From: a virus
IMG/VR virus record: IMGVR_UViG_3300006641_000103
Location: 1-31,430 of that record
Strand: one strand, 5' to 3'
DNA length: 31,430 bases
In this document: positions 15,374 through 22,088 of the stretch, piece by piece
Layout: the number at the start of each line of letters is the position of its first letter
Numbering within the stretch: the stretch's first letter is position 1
Position numbers and translations under genes: made by a program
Notes under the pieces: model-generated
Seen by the model: the letters and a program-made list of their open reading frames with translations, nothing else
Database searches by the model: none
What the model was told of the DNA's origin: nothing

Positions 15374-15871
15374 TTACGAGATCGAGCCCTTGAGGATACC
15401 GGCAGCGACCAGGTCTTGCACGATGGCGCACGCGAGCTTCACGCCGTCGTTGGCCGTGGTGCTGTTCGCGGCGACCGTGCGGCCGGCCGAGGCGATCTGG
15501 GTGATCGTGTAGGCATTGGCGGTCGAAGCGACGAGGGACAGGCCCTCGAGGCGGACCGAGCCGGCCACGCCCGCCGCGGAGAAGTCCACGGCGCTGTTCG
15601 AGTTGCTGGACTCGAGGATGGTCGTGCGGGCCAGGGTCTTGGTGCTCGACGTGTACGTGTACAGGCCCACCTCCCAGTTACGGGGGTTGGACTGCGACGT
15701 CGCGCGCACCATGATGGTGTCGGAGTTCGAGAGTTCGGTGAACGCCTTGCGGCCGACGGGCATCGGGCCCTGACCGCCAAAGTCCGCGCCGACGTTGAAC
15801 GCCGTCGAGGCGTCCACGCTCTGCACGAACTGGTCATACTTCGCGGCTGCGTGGCCGGAAATGTGCGCCAT
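15374..15871 (-). CDS. putative virion-associated (head decoration or fibre-type) protein (165 aa)
   Basis: A 165-aa Ser/Thr/Ala-rich, beta-sheet-like protein beginning MAHISGHAAAKYDQFVQSVD. The segment NWEVGLYTYTSSTKTLARTT, then SSNSNSAVDFSAAG, resembles a repeat found in phage fibre and head-decoration proteins (EVGxGTYT, L-R-T-x-L-xSSN, V-FSAG). It sits between scaffold and major capsid, where T7 has no gene. Low Lys/Glu content and no catalytic motif suggest a structural role. AAGGAAAC precedes the ATG. A strong hairpin (15306-15346) separates it from the capsid gene. Function is a guess from composition and place. Confidence 0.7.
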   Translation of the reverse strand: MAHISGHAAAKYDQFVQSVDASTAFNVGADFGGQGPMPVGRKAFTELSNSDTIMVRATSQSNPRNWEVGLYTYTSSTKTLARTTILESSNSNSAVDFSAAGVAGSVRLEGLSLVASTANAYTITQIASAGRTVAANSTTANDGVKLACAIVQDLVAAGILKGSIS

Positions 15872-16207
15872 GGTGTTTCCTTGCTGGTGGTGAAGTTGAA
15901 GAACTGCTGGACTTCGACGTCATCCGCACCACGCAAGGTTGTCCCGCCGTAGCAGGGCCAAGGTGTTCGGTGAGTCACGGAGAGCCCACGCTGCGTGCCC
16001 TTCCCGGGGAACGCGGTGTGAGACTTGCCGTTGGGCGGTGTGGGAGCCCCGCGAGGGGTGGAGCGCTGTGCGCTCTCTGAAGCGCTTCGGCGTGTCGTAC
16101 GCTGACGCCTAACGCTTGAGAGAGCGCCCCGGGATGTGCCGGGACGCTGGCCGGGATGACGCTCCGGTGACGGCCGCTATTCGGCGGCGCGAATCAGTGC
16201 TTCGTGG
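15872..16207 (-). other. 336-base structured intergenic region upstream of the capsid block
   Basis: No convincing gene is found here, which is unusual in so compact a genome. It holds a long imperfect hairpin at 16070-16127: GCGCTCTCT pairs with AGAGAGCGC, then AAGCG with CGCTT, then GGCGT with ACGCC. An alternative shorter hairpin (GAGCGC-TGT-GCGCTC, 16061-16075) would compete with it. A CCCC/GGGG tetraloop hairpin lies nearby at about 16048-16059. T7 has a promoter and an RNase III site upstream of gene 10; a match to the 18-bp motif found elsewhere was not seen here. Confidence 0.6.
16070..16127 (-). promoter_or_regulatory. long hairpin, possible RNase III site or terminator
   Basis: A 58-base inverted repeat with stems of 9, 5 and 5 bp separated by a single mismatch and a small internal loop. 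Its size and interrupted helix fit RNase III substrates found between T7 genes. No U-run follows. The structure is seen directly; the role is inferred. Confidence 0.55.
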
Positions 16208-17014
16208 TCAGAACGCCGAGACGGCGATCCGCGCGCGGACCTGGGCGCGGTACGCCTGATCCACGTCGTACAGCTTGCGACCTTGCGCGTCGCGCTTGTT
16301 GATCGCCTCGGACTGCTCGAAGGCGCTCTGGAAGCCGACAGGCGTACCGCTGCCGTTGCCGCCGCCGAGTTGACCGAGAGGCTCGCCGTCCGCCGGGGCG
16401 AACTTCGCCTTCAGCACATCCAGCGCCGCCGACCACGTCTTCTCGTTGGCGAGTTGCGCGTTGAACGCAGCGACCTCTTCCTTCGAGAGCTCCTTGCCGG
16501 CGCGCTCCATGATGTGCTTCAGGACGTCTTCGCCGCCGACGTGCTTTGCGCTGCGCTCACGCGCGGCCGCTTGGGCCACTTTCGTGTTTGCGATGTAGCC
16601 GTCGACAACGTGCTTGGGGATCCCAGCCTTCTCGAGAGCTTGGTAATCGGCGTCCTCGATGGTGCCGGTGGTCGCCACCTTCTGGCCCAAGGTGTCCCAA
16701 TCGAGCCCTGCGCTGGCGACGGCAGACTCCGCCGGGTCCCCGCCCTTGGCGGGACCGGCCGGCGGGGCCTTGCCGCGGCCCTTCTCGAGCTCGGCGTAGG
16801 ACTTCGCCAGGGCCTCGTAGTTGGGACCCTTGTCCTTGTCGAAGAACTTCTCGGGGAGCCACTCGGGGCGGTCCCCGGGCTGCGAAGGGAGGACGAACCT
16901 CTGCGTGTTGGGGTCGAACTGTCCACCCTGCTTCTCGAAGAGCTCAACCATCCGCTGGTTGTACTCTGGCGTGCCCTTCGCGGGCATCGCATCCTGCTGT
17001 TGCTGCTGGCTCAT
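16208..17014 (-). CDS. scaffolding (capsid assembly) protein, T7 gp9-like
   Basis: A 268-aa acidic, helical protein in the gp9 position (T7 gp9 has 307 aa). Starts MSQQQQQDAMPAKGTPEYNQ. The stretch DRPEWLPEKFFDKDKGPNYE, followed by ALAKSYAELEKGRGK, is a signature of T7-like scaffolds; then a Pro/Ala/Gly linker and a helical C-terminus ending AYRAQVRARIAVSAF. It would guide procapsid assembly on the portal and leave before maturation. A large 336-base non-coding gap follows it, as if expression is separated from that of the capsid gene. Confidence 0.9.
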   Translation of the reverse strand: MSQQQQQDAMPAKGTPEYNQRMVELFEKQGGQFDPNTQRFVLPSQPGDRPEWLPEKFFDKDKGPNYEALAKSYAELEKGRGKAPPAGPAKGGDPAESAVASAGLDWDTLGQKVATTGTIEDADYQALEKAGIPKHVVDGYIANTKVAQAAARERSAKHVGGEDVLKHIMERAGKELSKEEVAAFNAQLANEKTWSAALDVLKAKFAPADGEPLGQLGGGNGSGTPVGFQSAFEQSEAINKRDAQGRKLYDVDQAYRAQVRARIAVSAF

Positions 17015-18540
17015 TAAGCCCCTGTCGGTTGCTGCATCGCCGCCTTACCGGCAGCGCCGAGTGCTTGTCCCGCGCCGGAGCTCAACGCTTCGGCTGCGAG
17101 TTGCTGCTGCTGTGCTTCTTGCACTTCAGCTTCGGTACGCACGGCATTCGGAAGGCCGATGCCGCTGAACGCGATCTGCAGTAGTTCGTTGAACTTGACG
17201 TACATCTCCGAGCCCGGCATTCCCTTCACGATCTCGCCAGCCTGGAGAACCTTGCGGACATCTTCCTGCCGGCCGAGGGCTTCCAAGCCAGTGGTGATCT
17301 GCGCCTCGATCATGCCTTTCGGCCACTCGGGGAGCTTCCGCTGCTTCTGCATCTGGTACGTGAGACGGGTGATGCGCCGCTTCTGCATTTCCGCCGCGAG
17401 GAGCGAATAGACCCCGCCAAGGGCCCCTTCGAGTTCCTCTGCGAGCATCCGCAGTTCGGTGGCGGTGACGCGCTCCGCGTCGCGGCGCATGTCGCCGACC
17501 ATGAGGAACGCCGCCGAGAGACCTGGGAGGAGCGCCGCGATGTCCTGCTGGACGATCTGCAGTCCCGCCACGTTCTCGAACTGGAGCATGTGGACGTCGT
17601 CTGGATTGCCCGGGATGACGTCGCCGTTGTTCGCCTTGGCGATGCGCTGACGCAGGTTGCCACCGGCAGCGTTCGGGCGCACGAGCGTGATGTGGCGCGC
17701 AGCCATCGCTGCGCCCTCGATCATCGACTTGCGGTAGACCTCGAGGGTCCTCAGGTCCGCAACGTGCTCTTCGACCTTACCGCGGCCGTAGTCCTCGCAC
17801 GGCACCGCCGCCCAGCGGATCGCGAAGACCGGAAGTTGATCTTGATTCGCGTACGTGCCGCGGGACTTCGGGACGGTTTTGCCTTCCAGCTGCTGCCAGG
17901 TCTTGTAGGCCCCGTCAGGCTGGCGCTTGTAGCAGGTAAAGAGCTCGACCTCGCTGCCCGCATCGGCGAGCTTCTTGGGGTCGACCATGCCCTGCGCTTC
18001 TTCGGGGAGCGCCAGCGGCGACAGCTTCTCTTCGGTGATGACCTCGACGAGGTTACCCGCGTGATCCCGCACGACCACGTACTGGTCAAGCCTGAACACC
18101 CGGATCGAGTTGTCCGGCAGCATGACCTCGAGCACGTTGCCCGTGACGATCAGAAGCTGAATGGACAGCGACGTGGCTTGACGCCAGTTGCGGTTCTCGA
18201 TCTCCGACATGACGAGCTTCTCGCTCATCGCCAAGCCGCGCTCGACTTCCGCCGAGGGGGCCATGGTCTTGGCCTTCAGGAGCAGGGAATTGGGGACCCG
18301 GTACCGGAAGCAACTCTGGCCGGCAGGCAGCAGCGCGTGCTGGAGGCGCGAGGACAGGTTGACGGTCGCTCGCGCGCCGAAGCCTTGGTAGGGCTCGGGA
18401 AGGCGTTGGCTGGAGTTGTGACCGACCGGAGGGAGCAGCGACGGGATCGTGAGGGCCGCGTACTCCCGCGCGCGACGCAGGAACGGATCGCGCCGCATAG
18501 CGAGGTTGTCGTACCGCGCCTTGAGGGACGTAGCGGCCAT
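17014..18540 (-). CDS. portal (head-tail connector), T7 gp8-like
   Basis: A 508-aa portal protein (T7 gp8 has 536). The N-terminus LKARYDNLAMRRDPFLRRAREYAALTIPSL and the GARATVNLSSRLQHALLPAG segment are typical. Further on are VLEVMLPDNSIRVFRLDQYVV, RWAAVPCEDYGRGKVEEHVADL and VTATELRMLAEELEGALGGVYS, all T7-like portal signatures. Twelve copies would form the ring at the unique capsid vertex for DNA packaging and tail attachment. The C-terminus is Gln/Ala-rich. It lies 3 bases after the gp7.3-like gene, and its stop shares a base with the scaffold ATG (TAATG). Confidence 0.95.
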   Translation of the reverse strand: MAATSLKARYDNLAMRRDPFLRRAREYAALTIPSLLPPVGHNSSQRLPEPYQGFGARATVNLSSRLQHALLPAGQSCFRYRVPNSLLLKAKTMAPSAEVERGLAMSEKLVMSEIENRNWRQATSLSIQLLIVTGNVLEVMLPDNSIRVFRLDQYVVVRDHAGNLVEVITEEKLSPLALPEEAQGMVDPKKLADAGSEVELFTCYKRQPDGAYKTWQQLEGKTVPKSRGTYANQDQLPVFAIRWAAVPCEDYGRGKVEEHVADLRTLEVYRKSMIEGAAMAARHITLVRPNAAGGNLRQRIAKANNGDVIPGNPDDVHMLQFENVAGLQIVQQDIAALLPGLSAAFLMVGDMRRDAERVTATELRMLAEELEGALGGVYSLLAAEMQKRRITRLTYQMQKQRKLPEWPKGMIEAQITTGLEALGRQEDVRKVLQAGEIVKGMPGSEMYVKFNELLQIAFSGIGLPNAVRTEAEVQEAQQQQLAAEALSSGAGQALGAAGKAAMQQPTGA

Positions 18541-18543
18541 CGG

Positions 18544-18765
18544 TTACGTCGGGATCGCGATGCCCGCCCCGGAGCCACCCGTGACGAGGTCGGTGCGGAG
18601 AGCCGCACGGCCCTTGCGGAGCTTGGCCTGGGAGAGGCGCTCGTTGGCGAGACGCTTGGCTTCGGGGTCGATCTCTTCCGTCTTCGCGGGTTGCGGAGCG
18701 GGAGTGATCATTACGGGCGGGGCAGCTTCCTTACCGCCGAGGAGACCAGAAATCATCGAACCCAT
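18544..18765 (-). CDS. T7 gp7.3-like tail assembly protein
   Basis: A 73-aa protein placed directly before the portal gene, as gene 7.3 is in T7. Gly/Pro-rich N-terminus MGSMISGLLGGKEAAPP, a charged middle, and a C-terminus RKGRAALRTDLVTGGSGAGI that parallels T7 gp7.3 KKSLSVARSSGGGINI. In T7 this small protein is needed for tail assembly and host adsorption and is ejected with DNA. The ATG at 18765 has AAGGA upstream and overlaps the GNAT gene end by 13 bases; another in-frame ATG follows three codons later. Homology is short, so the name rests on position plus the C-terminal pattern. Confidence 0.75.
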   Translation of the reverse strand: MGSMISGLLGGKEAAPPVMITPAPQPAKTEEIDPEAKRLANERLSQAKLRKGRAALRTDLVTGGSGAGIAIPT

Positions 18766-19160
18766 TCGGGCGGATCCTTGCTGAGAGGGAATACGGCGAA
18801 GGGCCCGTGGATGGAAAATCCGAGACGTCGCAGTTGCTGCGCGTGTTCTTCGGACGTGGGCCGTGCCATTACAGTCCGCGCACCGGTGGACCGGATGGCG
18901 GACAGGAGGGAGTGCAACACGCGGCGCGTGAAGACTCTTGAGCGGTACTTTGGGTGTACCGCGATGTGGAAGTCCAGAACCTTGTCGGCGTCTGAAACCC
19001 AGGTGAACCAAACGTACCCCGCCACGTCACCGCTGGAGGTCTCAATCGCGGTCTTGGCGCAGTAACGGGCGAGGACGTCTTCGGGCCACTCAAATGGGTA
19101 GCCCGTATCGCGAAGGAACTCGTGGAGTGCCTTCGGGTCAGGGGCTGGCGCTAGCCTCAT
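18753..19160 (-). CDS. GNAT-like acetyltransferase-fold protein (135 aa)
   Basis: A 135-aa protein with the features of the GCN5-related acetyltransferase fold: a central strand AGYVWFTWV, then KVLDFHIAVHPKYRSRVFTRRVLHSLL (strand, acetyl-CoA pyrophosphate loop and helix), then TVMARPTSEEHAQQLRRLGF, the usual late helix and strand. The typical Q/RxxGxG/A loop is replaced here by KYRSRVF, so acetyl-CoA binding is uncertain. Proteins like this sit just before the tail-assembly and portal genes in several T7-like phages, and their role is not known. The start lies inside the upstream gene, with AAAGAG as ribosome binding site. The substrate cannot be predicted. Confidence 0.7.
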   Translation of the reverse strand: MRLAPAPDPKALHEFLRDTGYPFEWPEDVLARYCAKTAIETSSGDVAGYVWFTWVSDADKVLDFHIAVHPKYRSRVFTRRVLHSLLSAIRSTGARTVMARPTSEEHAQQLRRLGFSIHGPFAVFPLSKDPPEWVR

Positions 19161-19368
19161 GCGCCGCCGCGACTCTTTCGTTCTGCTCCCTGTGAAGGGA
19201 CAGCAGTTCGTCGATCAGTTGAAGCTTCCCGACGTACACGCGAGCACCTTCGTCGTCCCCTTTGAGGACGTACGTGGCGAGCTCCGCGGCCGGGTACAGC
19301 GTCTGCAGGTACGGGAGGAGATCAGCGGTGGTCGCTGGCAACTCGAACTCGTCCTTAGGGATACTCAT
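19138..19368 (-). CDS. hypothetical acidic protein (76 aa)
   Basis: A 76-aa soluble protein beginning MSIPKDEFELPATTADLLPY. It is acidic in the first half, with a helical second half (LQLIDELLSLHREQNERVAAAHE) that could form a coiled coil. AAAGGGG lies before the ATG, just after the stem-loop at 19389-19408. Its end overlaps the start of the next gene by 23 bases. It opens the run of genes leading into the portal. Family not recognised. Confidence 0.65.
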   Translation of the reverse strand: MSIPKDEFELPATTADLLPYLQTLYPAAELATYVLKGDDEGARVYVGKLQLIDELLSLHREQNERVAAAHEASASP

Positions 19369-19388
19369 AGGGACCCCTTTCGTCGTGA

Positions 19389-19408
19389 GGGTTGGATAAA
19401 TCCAACCC
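19389..19408 (-). terminator. stem-loop between the 36-aa and 76-aa genes
   Basis: A perfect inverted repeat with an 8-bp stem (GGGTTGGA/TCCAACCC) and a four-base loop lies in a 46-base gap. There is no run of U after it, so it may be an RNA-processing site or a weak terminator rather than a strong intrinsic terminator. Confidence 0.45.
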
Positions 19409-19414
19409 ATTGAT

Positions 19415-19525
19415 TCACCAGAAGTTTCGGCAGAAGTGCTCCCACGGGTCTTCCCCGCCCTTCCGGACGAGGATCCACCACCAGGCACCCATGACGACGA
19501 TCACCGCGAAGACGAAGCCCATCAT
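19415..19525 (-). CDS. small single-pass membrane protein (36 aa)
   Basis: A 36-aa frame beginning MMGFVFAVIVVMGAWWWILV, almost wholly a membrane helix, followed by a basic-acidic tail ending HFCRNFW. The ATG overlaps the Rz-like stop (ATGA) and has AGGAGCG upstream. The tail residues after the helix (RKGGEDPWEHF) would lie in the cytoplasm. Its position directly after the spanins suggests a lysis role, such as a pinholin-like or antiholin-like peptide, but no family can be named and a second holin candidate exists at 16-306. Clearly coding by ribosome binding site, overlap and hydrophobic pattern. Confidence 0.65.
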   Translation of the reverse strand: MMGFVFAVIVVMGAWWWILVRKGGEDPWEHFCRNFW

Positions 19526-20037
19526 TCGGCGCTCCTCAGTTTCTGCTGCTCGTGGTACCAGCGCTGCCAATCGAGGACCATCAGGGCGTCCTCTGCGGCG
19601 CGGGCTTCGAGGGCGTCGTATTCAACGCCCGGTCGACAAGCACCTTGTTCGCCGGGTCCCGCAGGAGACTCTCCGGGGCGCTCGGGAACGGAAGCGGTCT
19701 CGCCGGGACCGGTTCGCATTGCAGGGGTCTGCTCGCGCATCCGGCCAGCGTAATAGCGGCGCAGAGCGCCGAGACGAGCAGCGTGTTGCGCGTCAGCATC
19801 AGCGGAAATCCTTTCCTGATCGAGAGTGAGTTGGAAGTCGCGTTGAACTTGCGCCGCCAAGGTGCGGCGTTGTTCGTCACGGACCTTGGTGACCGCTTCG
19901 GCGGCGCGCTGGTCAGCACGGGACTCGATCCAGTGCCACGCAGCACCCACCGCCGAGGTCAGCGAGACGGCCAGGGTGATGGCCCGCCAGTACTTGGCGA
20001 GCCACGCGCCGGCCGTCAGGAGGGCCCCGAAGTTCAC
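19522..20037 (-). CDS. inner-membrane spanin subunit (Rz-like i-spanin)
   Basis: A 171-aa protein with one N-terminal membrane helix (about 17-36, YWRAITLAVSLTSAVGAAWH), a long charged alpha-helical part (about 40-95, rich in Arg, Gln, Ala and Glu) and a Pro/Gly-rich section before a helical C-terminus. This is the Rz layout: anchored in the inner membrane, reaching across the periplasm to its lipoprotein partner to fuse the membranes in the last step of lysis. A second lipoprotein gene is nested inside it in another frame. The GTG start overlaps the upstream stop (GTGA). Its stop overlaps the next ATG. Confidence 0.82.
   Translation of the reverse strand: MNFGALLTAGAWLAKYWRAITLAVSLTSAVGAAWHWIESRADQRAAEAVTKVRDEQRRTLAAQVQRDFQLTLDQERISADADAQHAARLGALRRYYAGRMREQTPAMRTGPGETASVPERPGESPAGPGEQGACRPGVEYDALEARAAEDALMVLDWQRWYHEQQKLRSAE
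19581..19799 (-). CDS. outer-membrane spanin lipoprotein (Rz1-like o-spanin), nested
   Basis: A 72-aa frame lying wholly inside the Rz-like gene in a different frame. It has a lipoprotein signal peptide (MLTRNTLLVSALCAAITLAGC) with lipobox LAGC, so acylated Cys21 would begin the mature protein. The mature part is proline-rich (PVPARPLPFPSAP), as in Rz1 proteins. AGGAAAGGA precedes the ATG. An embedded Rz1 inside Rz is a known phage arrangement. This one-two identification makes both spanin calls much firmer than either alone. Confidence 0.85.
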   Translation of the reverse strand: MLTRNTLLVSALCAAITLAGCASRPLQCEPVPARPLPFPSAPESLLRDPANKVLVDRALNTTPSKPAPQRTP

Positions 20038-20633
20038 ACCGCGCCCCCCTTCCAGCGGTTGTCGAGGTCCGGGCGGTGCTTGATGTGCCACATGATGAAC
20101 ATCAGGTTGCACGCCACGAGGTCGAGGTGCGACAGCCCACTCTCGGCATCGGTGTCCTCTCCGTCCTTCCAGGCGTGGAGATGGCGCTCGAGGGAGTCCA
20201 CGAGGGACAGCCACGGGAAGCCCTTCTTCCAGTTGTGCGTGGCGTCTGAGCCGGTCAGCTTCGTGTACTTGTCGCGGCCGTAGGCGAGGCCGCGCGCGGT
20301 TCCCTCGACGAGCTCACGCACCACCAGCGAGAGCGGCGGCTTGCCCGCGTTGGCGCGAGCGGCACCGTCGTTGGTGCGCGTGAGGGCTTGGGCAAGGCGC
20401 TCGCGGATCGGCTCGAGGCTCGCCTCCGTGACGAAGTTGTCAGCGGCCGTCTTTTCGTTCATGTCTTTCGGCTCCCATAAAGGCAACGGCTGGACCCACT
20501 GGTGGTCGCCGTCTTCGTTGAGGCAGTCGGCGCACGTCAGTGCGCCGCCGATGGGGCCCCGCGCGAACACCACGCGGTCCCCAGGATGTGCGCCCTGGAT
20601 GTGCTTGGCGCAGGTGTTGCAGTCGCGGGTCAC
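20034..20633 (-). CDS. zinc-ribbon plus dATP/dGTP diphosphohydrolase-like (DUF5664) protein
   Basis: A 199-aa frame with two parts. Residues 1-45 hold CNTCAKH (Cys5, Cys8) and TCADCLN (two more Cys), a probable zinc ribbon. From about residue 58 the protein follows the phage family named dATP/dGTP diphosphohydrolase N-terminal (DUF5664): NAGKPPLSLV, LAYGRDKY, NWKKGFPW, DSLERHLHAWKDGED and SHLDLVACNLMF. That family belongs to MazG-like all-alpha nucleotide pyrophosphatases and would trim the dNTP pool. The GTG start overlaps the HD gene stop (GTGA). An internal ATG at 20462 with a GGGAG site could give the 142-aa second domain alone. Whether one long or two products are made is open. Confidence 0.75.
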   Translation of the reverse strand: MTRDCNTCAKHIQGAHPGDRVVFARGPIGGALTCADCLNEDGDHQWVQPLPLWEPKDMNEKTAADNFVTEASLEPIRERLAQALTRTNDGAARANAGKPPLSLVVRELVEGTARGLAYGRDKYTKLTGSDATHNWKKGFPWLSLVDSLERHLHAWKDGEDTDAESGLSHLDLVACNLMFIMWHIKHRPDLDNRWKGGAV

Positions 20634-21217
20634 TTCGTCAAAAACTCGAAGGTAGCGAGGAAGAGCTCGCGCGCGGTGTCTGGACTCAGCGCCGGGACGC
20701 CGGGACGCCCCATCCACAGGCCCGCCTCACGGCAGTAGACCGCGTTGTCGGCCTCCTTGACGATCTGCGTCGCGCTCGGAGCCGCGCAGTCCGTGAGAGA
20801 GAACCGCTCCCACACGGCGGATTGCACACGCCCCTCGATGACGTCGTAGGGCGTAACGGCCGTCCCGAACTTCTCCCGCATCACCGCGCGCATTGCGTCC
20901 TTGTTGGGCTTCGACACGTCCCCGCAATACGCCTCTGCGGCATCGTGGAGGAGGCCCATGAGTTGCAGCTTCCGGTCGTGCTGGTGCTTTTGCCGGATCT
21001 CGAACGCAACCAGCACCGAGTGCTCGGCCACGGAGTAGAACGTGCTCGTCGCCCCGGTGAATCGGCAGAGCTTCGACAGGTGGGACGCGATGTCCTCGAT
21101 GCGGACGTCTTCGGCGCGCGGGTTCACGAGGTTGAACTTCACGCCACTGCGGGTGTTCATCACGCCGGCTTTGGACTCGGCGTACGTGGGGCCCACGACG
21201 GGCTCTTGCAGCTTCAC
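20630..21217 (-). CDS. HD-domain phosphohydrolase (nucleotidase-like)
   Basis: A 195-aa HD-superfamily protein. The metal site is visible as FYSVAEHSVLV (His66), GLLHDAAEAYCGDV (His91, Asp92), and KEADNAVYCREA further on, which supplies the distal Asp. The layout is that of YfbR-type 5'-deoxynucleotidases and related phage dNTP hydrolases. It would act on nucleoside mono- or triphosphates in the cytoplasm. The GTG start at 21217 overlaps the exonuclease stop (GTGA). An internal ATG at 21160 (MNTRSGVKFNLVNP) fits the usual family N-terminus better but has a weak ribosome binding site. Substrate cannot be told from sequence: it could be a deoxynucleotidase, or a dATP triphosphohydrolase of the DatZ kind. 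Confidence 0.82.
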   Translation of the reverse strand: MKLQEPVVGPTYAESKAGVMNTRSGVKFNLVNPRAEDVRIEDIASHLSKLCRFTGATSTFYSVAEHSVLVAFEIRQKHQHDRKLQLMGLLHDAAEAYCGDVSKPNKDAMRAVMREKFGTAVTPYDVIEGRVQSAVWERFSLTDCAAPSATQIVKEADNAVYCREAGLWMGRPGVPALSPDTARELFLATFEFLTK

Positions 21218-21957
21218 GGATTCCACAGGATCGGTTCCTTCTTGGAAAAGTCGTAGTCTCCCGGGCGCAGAATGCGCGCGAGGCGTGCTTGGGTAATGGC
21301 GGCGGTTGAGGTCAGGCCGGCGACCCGGTAGGCGTCCGCGACTGCAGCCCACATGGCCCGAAGGGACGAGAGGCCCTCGAGGATCTTCTCGGCCCGCTTC
21401 GGGCCCGCGCCGGGGATCCCCTTGTAGCCATCGCTCGGGTCCCCGGTGATCGTCTGGGTCATCCAGTAGCGGTTGCCCGCCTCCTCGGTGACCTTCTTCT
21501 TCGTGCCGTGGTATGGCGAGAAGATCCACGCGCCAGCAATCGTCTTCATGTCCTTGTCGGACGAGACGATGATCGGCTGGCGGTCCTTCTCCTTCCCCGA
21601 GTGGATCCCCATGACGTCGTCCGCCTCGAGGCCCGGGTACTCCCTGACCTCGAACGCTGCCGAAAGGGCGTCAACTGCGGCCCAGAAGGCGACGGGCTTC
21701 TCGGTGCGCTCCGTCTTGTAGGCTGGGTAGATGTCGCGACGGAACAGCTTGCGGTCCCGGCAGGACAGGCAGACGATGATCTCGTCGGCCTCCACCTTCT
21801 GGGCCCAGGCGGTCACGAGCTCCTTCGCTGCGCGAACCGCGAGGGCTGCGCTGGGGGCCTGGTCGGGCTCCCCGTCGTCCCACTGGATGTTCGTCGCGGT
21901 GACGGCGACGGCCTTGAAAGCCACCTCGTCGCCGTCGATGAGAGCGAGGCGCTTCAT
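21214..21957 (-). CDS. 5'-3' exonuclease, T7 gp6-like (FEN family)
   Basis: A 247-aa flap-endonuclease-family exonuclease. T7 gp6 removes RNA primers and degrades host DNA to nucleotides. Metal-binding positions are visible in order: LIDGDE at 6-11, YPAYKTER, PGLEADDVMG and VSSDKDMKTI. The helix-three-turn-helix DNA-binding motif is TGDPSDGYKGIPGAGPKRAE. Length is less than T7 gp6 (300 aa), mostly at the C-terminus. The chosen ATG follows AAAGGGCGCGAG and matches the usual family start (MKRLALIDGD); the frame is open 30 bases further upstream. It lies directly downstream of DNA polymerase, as in T7. Its TGA overlaps a GTG of the next gene. Confidence 0.92.
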   Translation of the reverse strand: MKRLALIDGDEVAFKAVAVTATNIQWDDGEPDQAPSAALAVRAAKELVTAWAQKVEADEIIVCLSCRDRKLFRRDIYPAYKTERTEKPVAFWAAVDALSAAFEVREYPGLEADDVMGIHSGKEKDRQPIIVSSDKDMKTIAGAWIFSPYHGTKKKVTEEAGNRYWMTQTITGDPSDGYKGIPGAGPKRAEKILEGLSSLRAMWAAVADAYRVAGLTSTAAITQARLARILRPGDYDFSKKEPILWNP

Positions 21958-22088
21958 CTCGCGCCCTTTCTTTTGTAACGCCGCCACTTTGAACGGACCC
22001 CTCCGCGCTTGAGAAACACCGACGCCGCGTAATGCTCATTTGCCGCGCCCGTGTAGTGCTCAGGGCGATCTCTTAGTGCGTGCAAGAC
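21957..22088 (-). CDS. possible short gene (about 43 aa) between polymerase and exonuclease
   Basis: The 115-base gap between the DNA polymerase stop and the exonuclease ATG holds an open frame ending KWRRYKRKGAR, whose stop overlaps the exonuclease start region. The best start is a TTG inside the polymerase end, with GGGGAGA upstream. The middle (GAANEHYAASVFLKRGG) resembles the N-terminal helix of some PD-(D/E)XK nuclease-like proteins, but no catalytic residues follow, so it could be a remnant. Support is weak: a non-ATG start and no clear homology. The start coordinate is approximate. Confidence 0.3.

Noticed and set aside
20034-21217. A diaminopurine (Z) genome
   Set aside because: The HD and MazG-like genes are suggestive, but no PurZ is in the window and both families are common in normal phages. 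Kept only as a question to check.
21671-22039. 122-aa open frame starting MSITRRRCFSS
   Set aside because: No ribosome binding site, and it overlaps most of the exonuclease N-terminus in another frame. Arg-rich shadow text.
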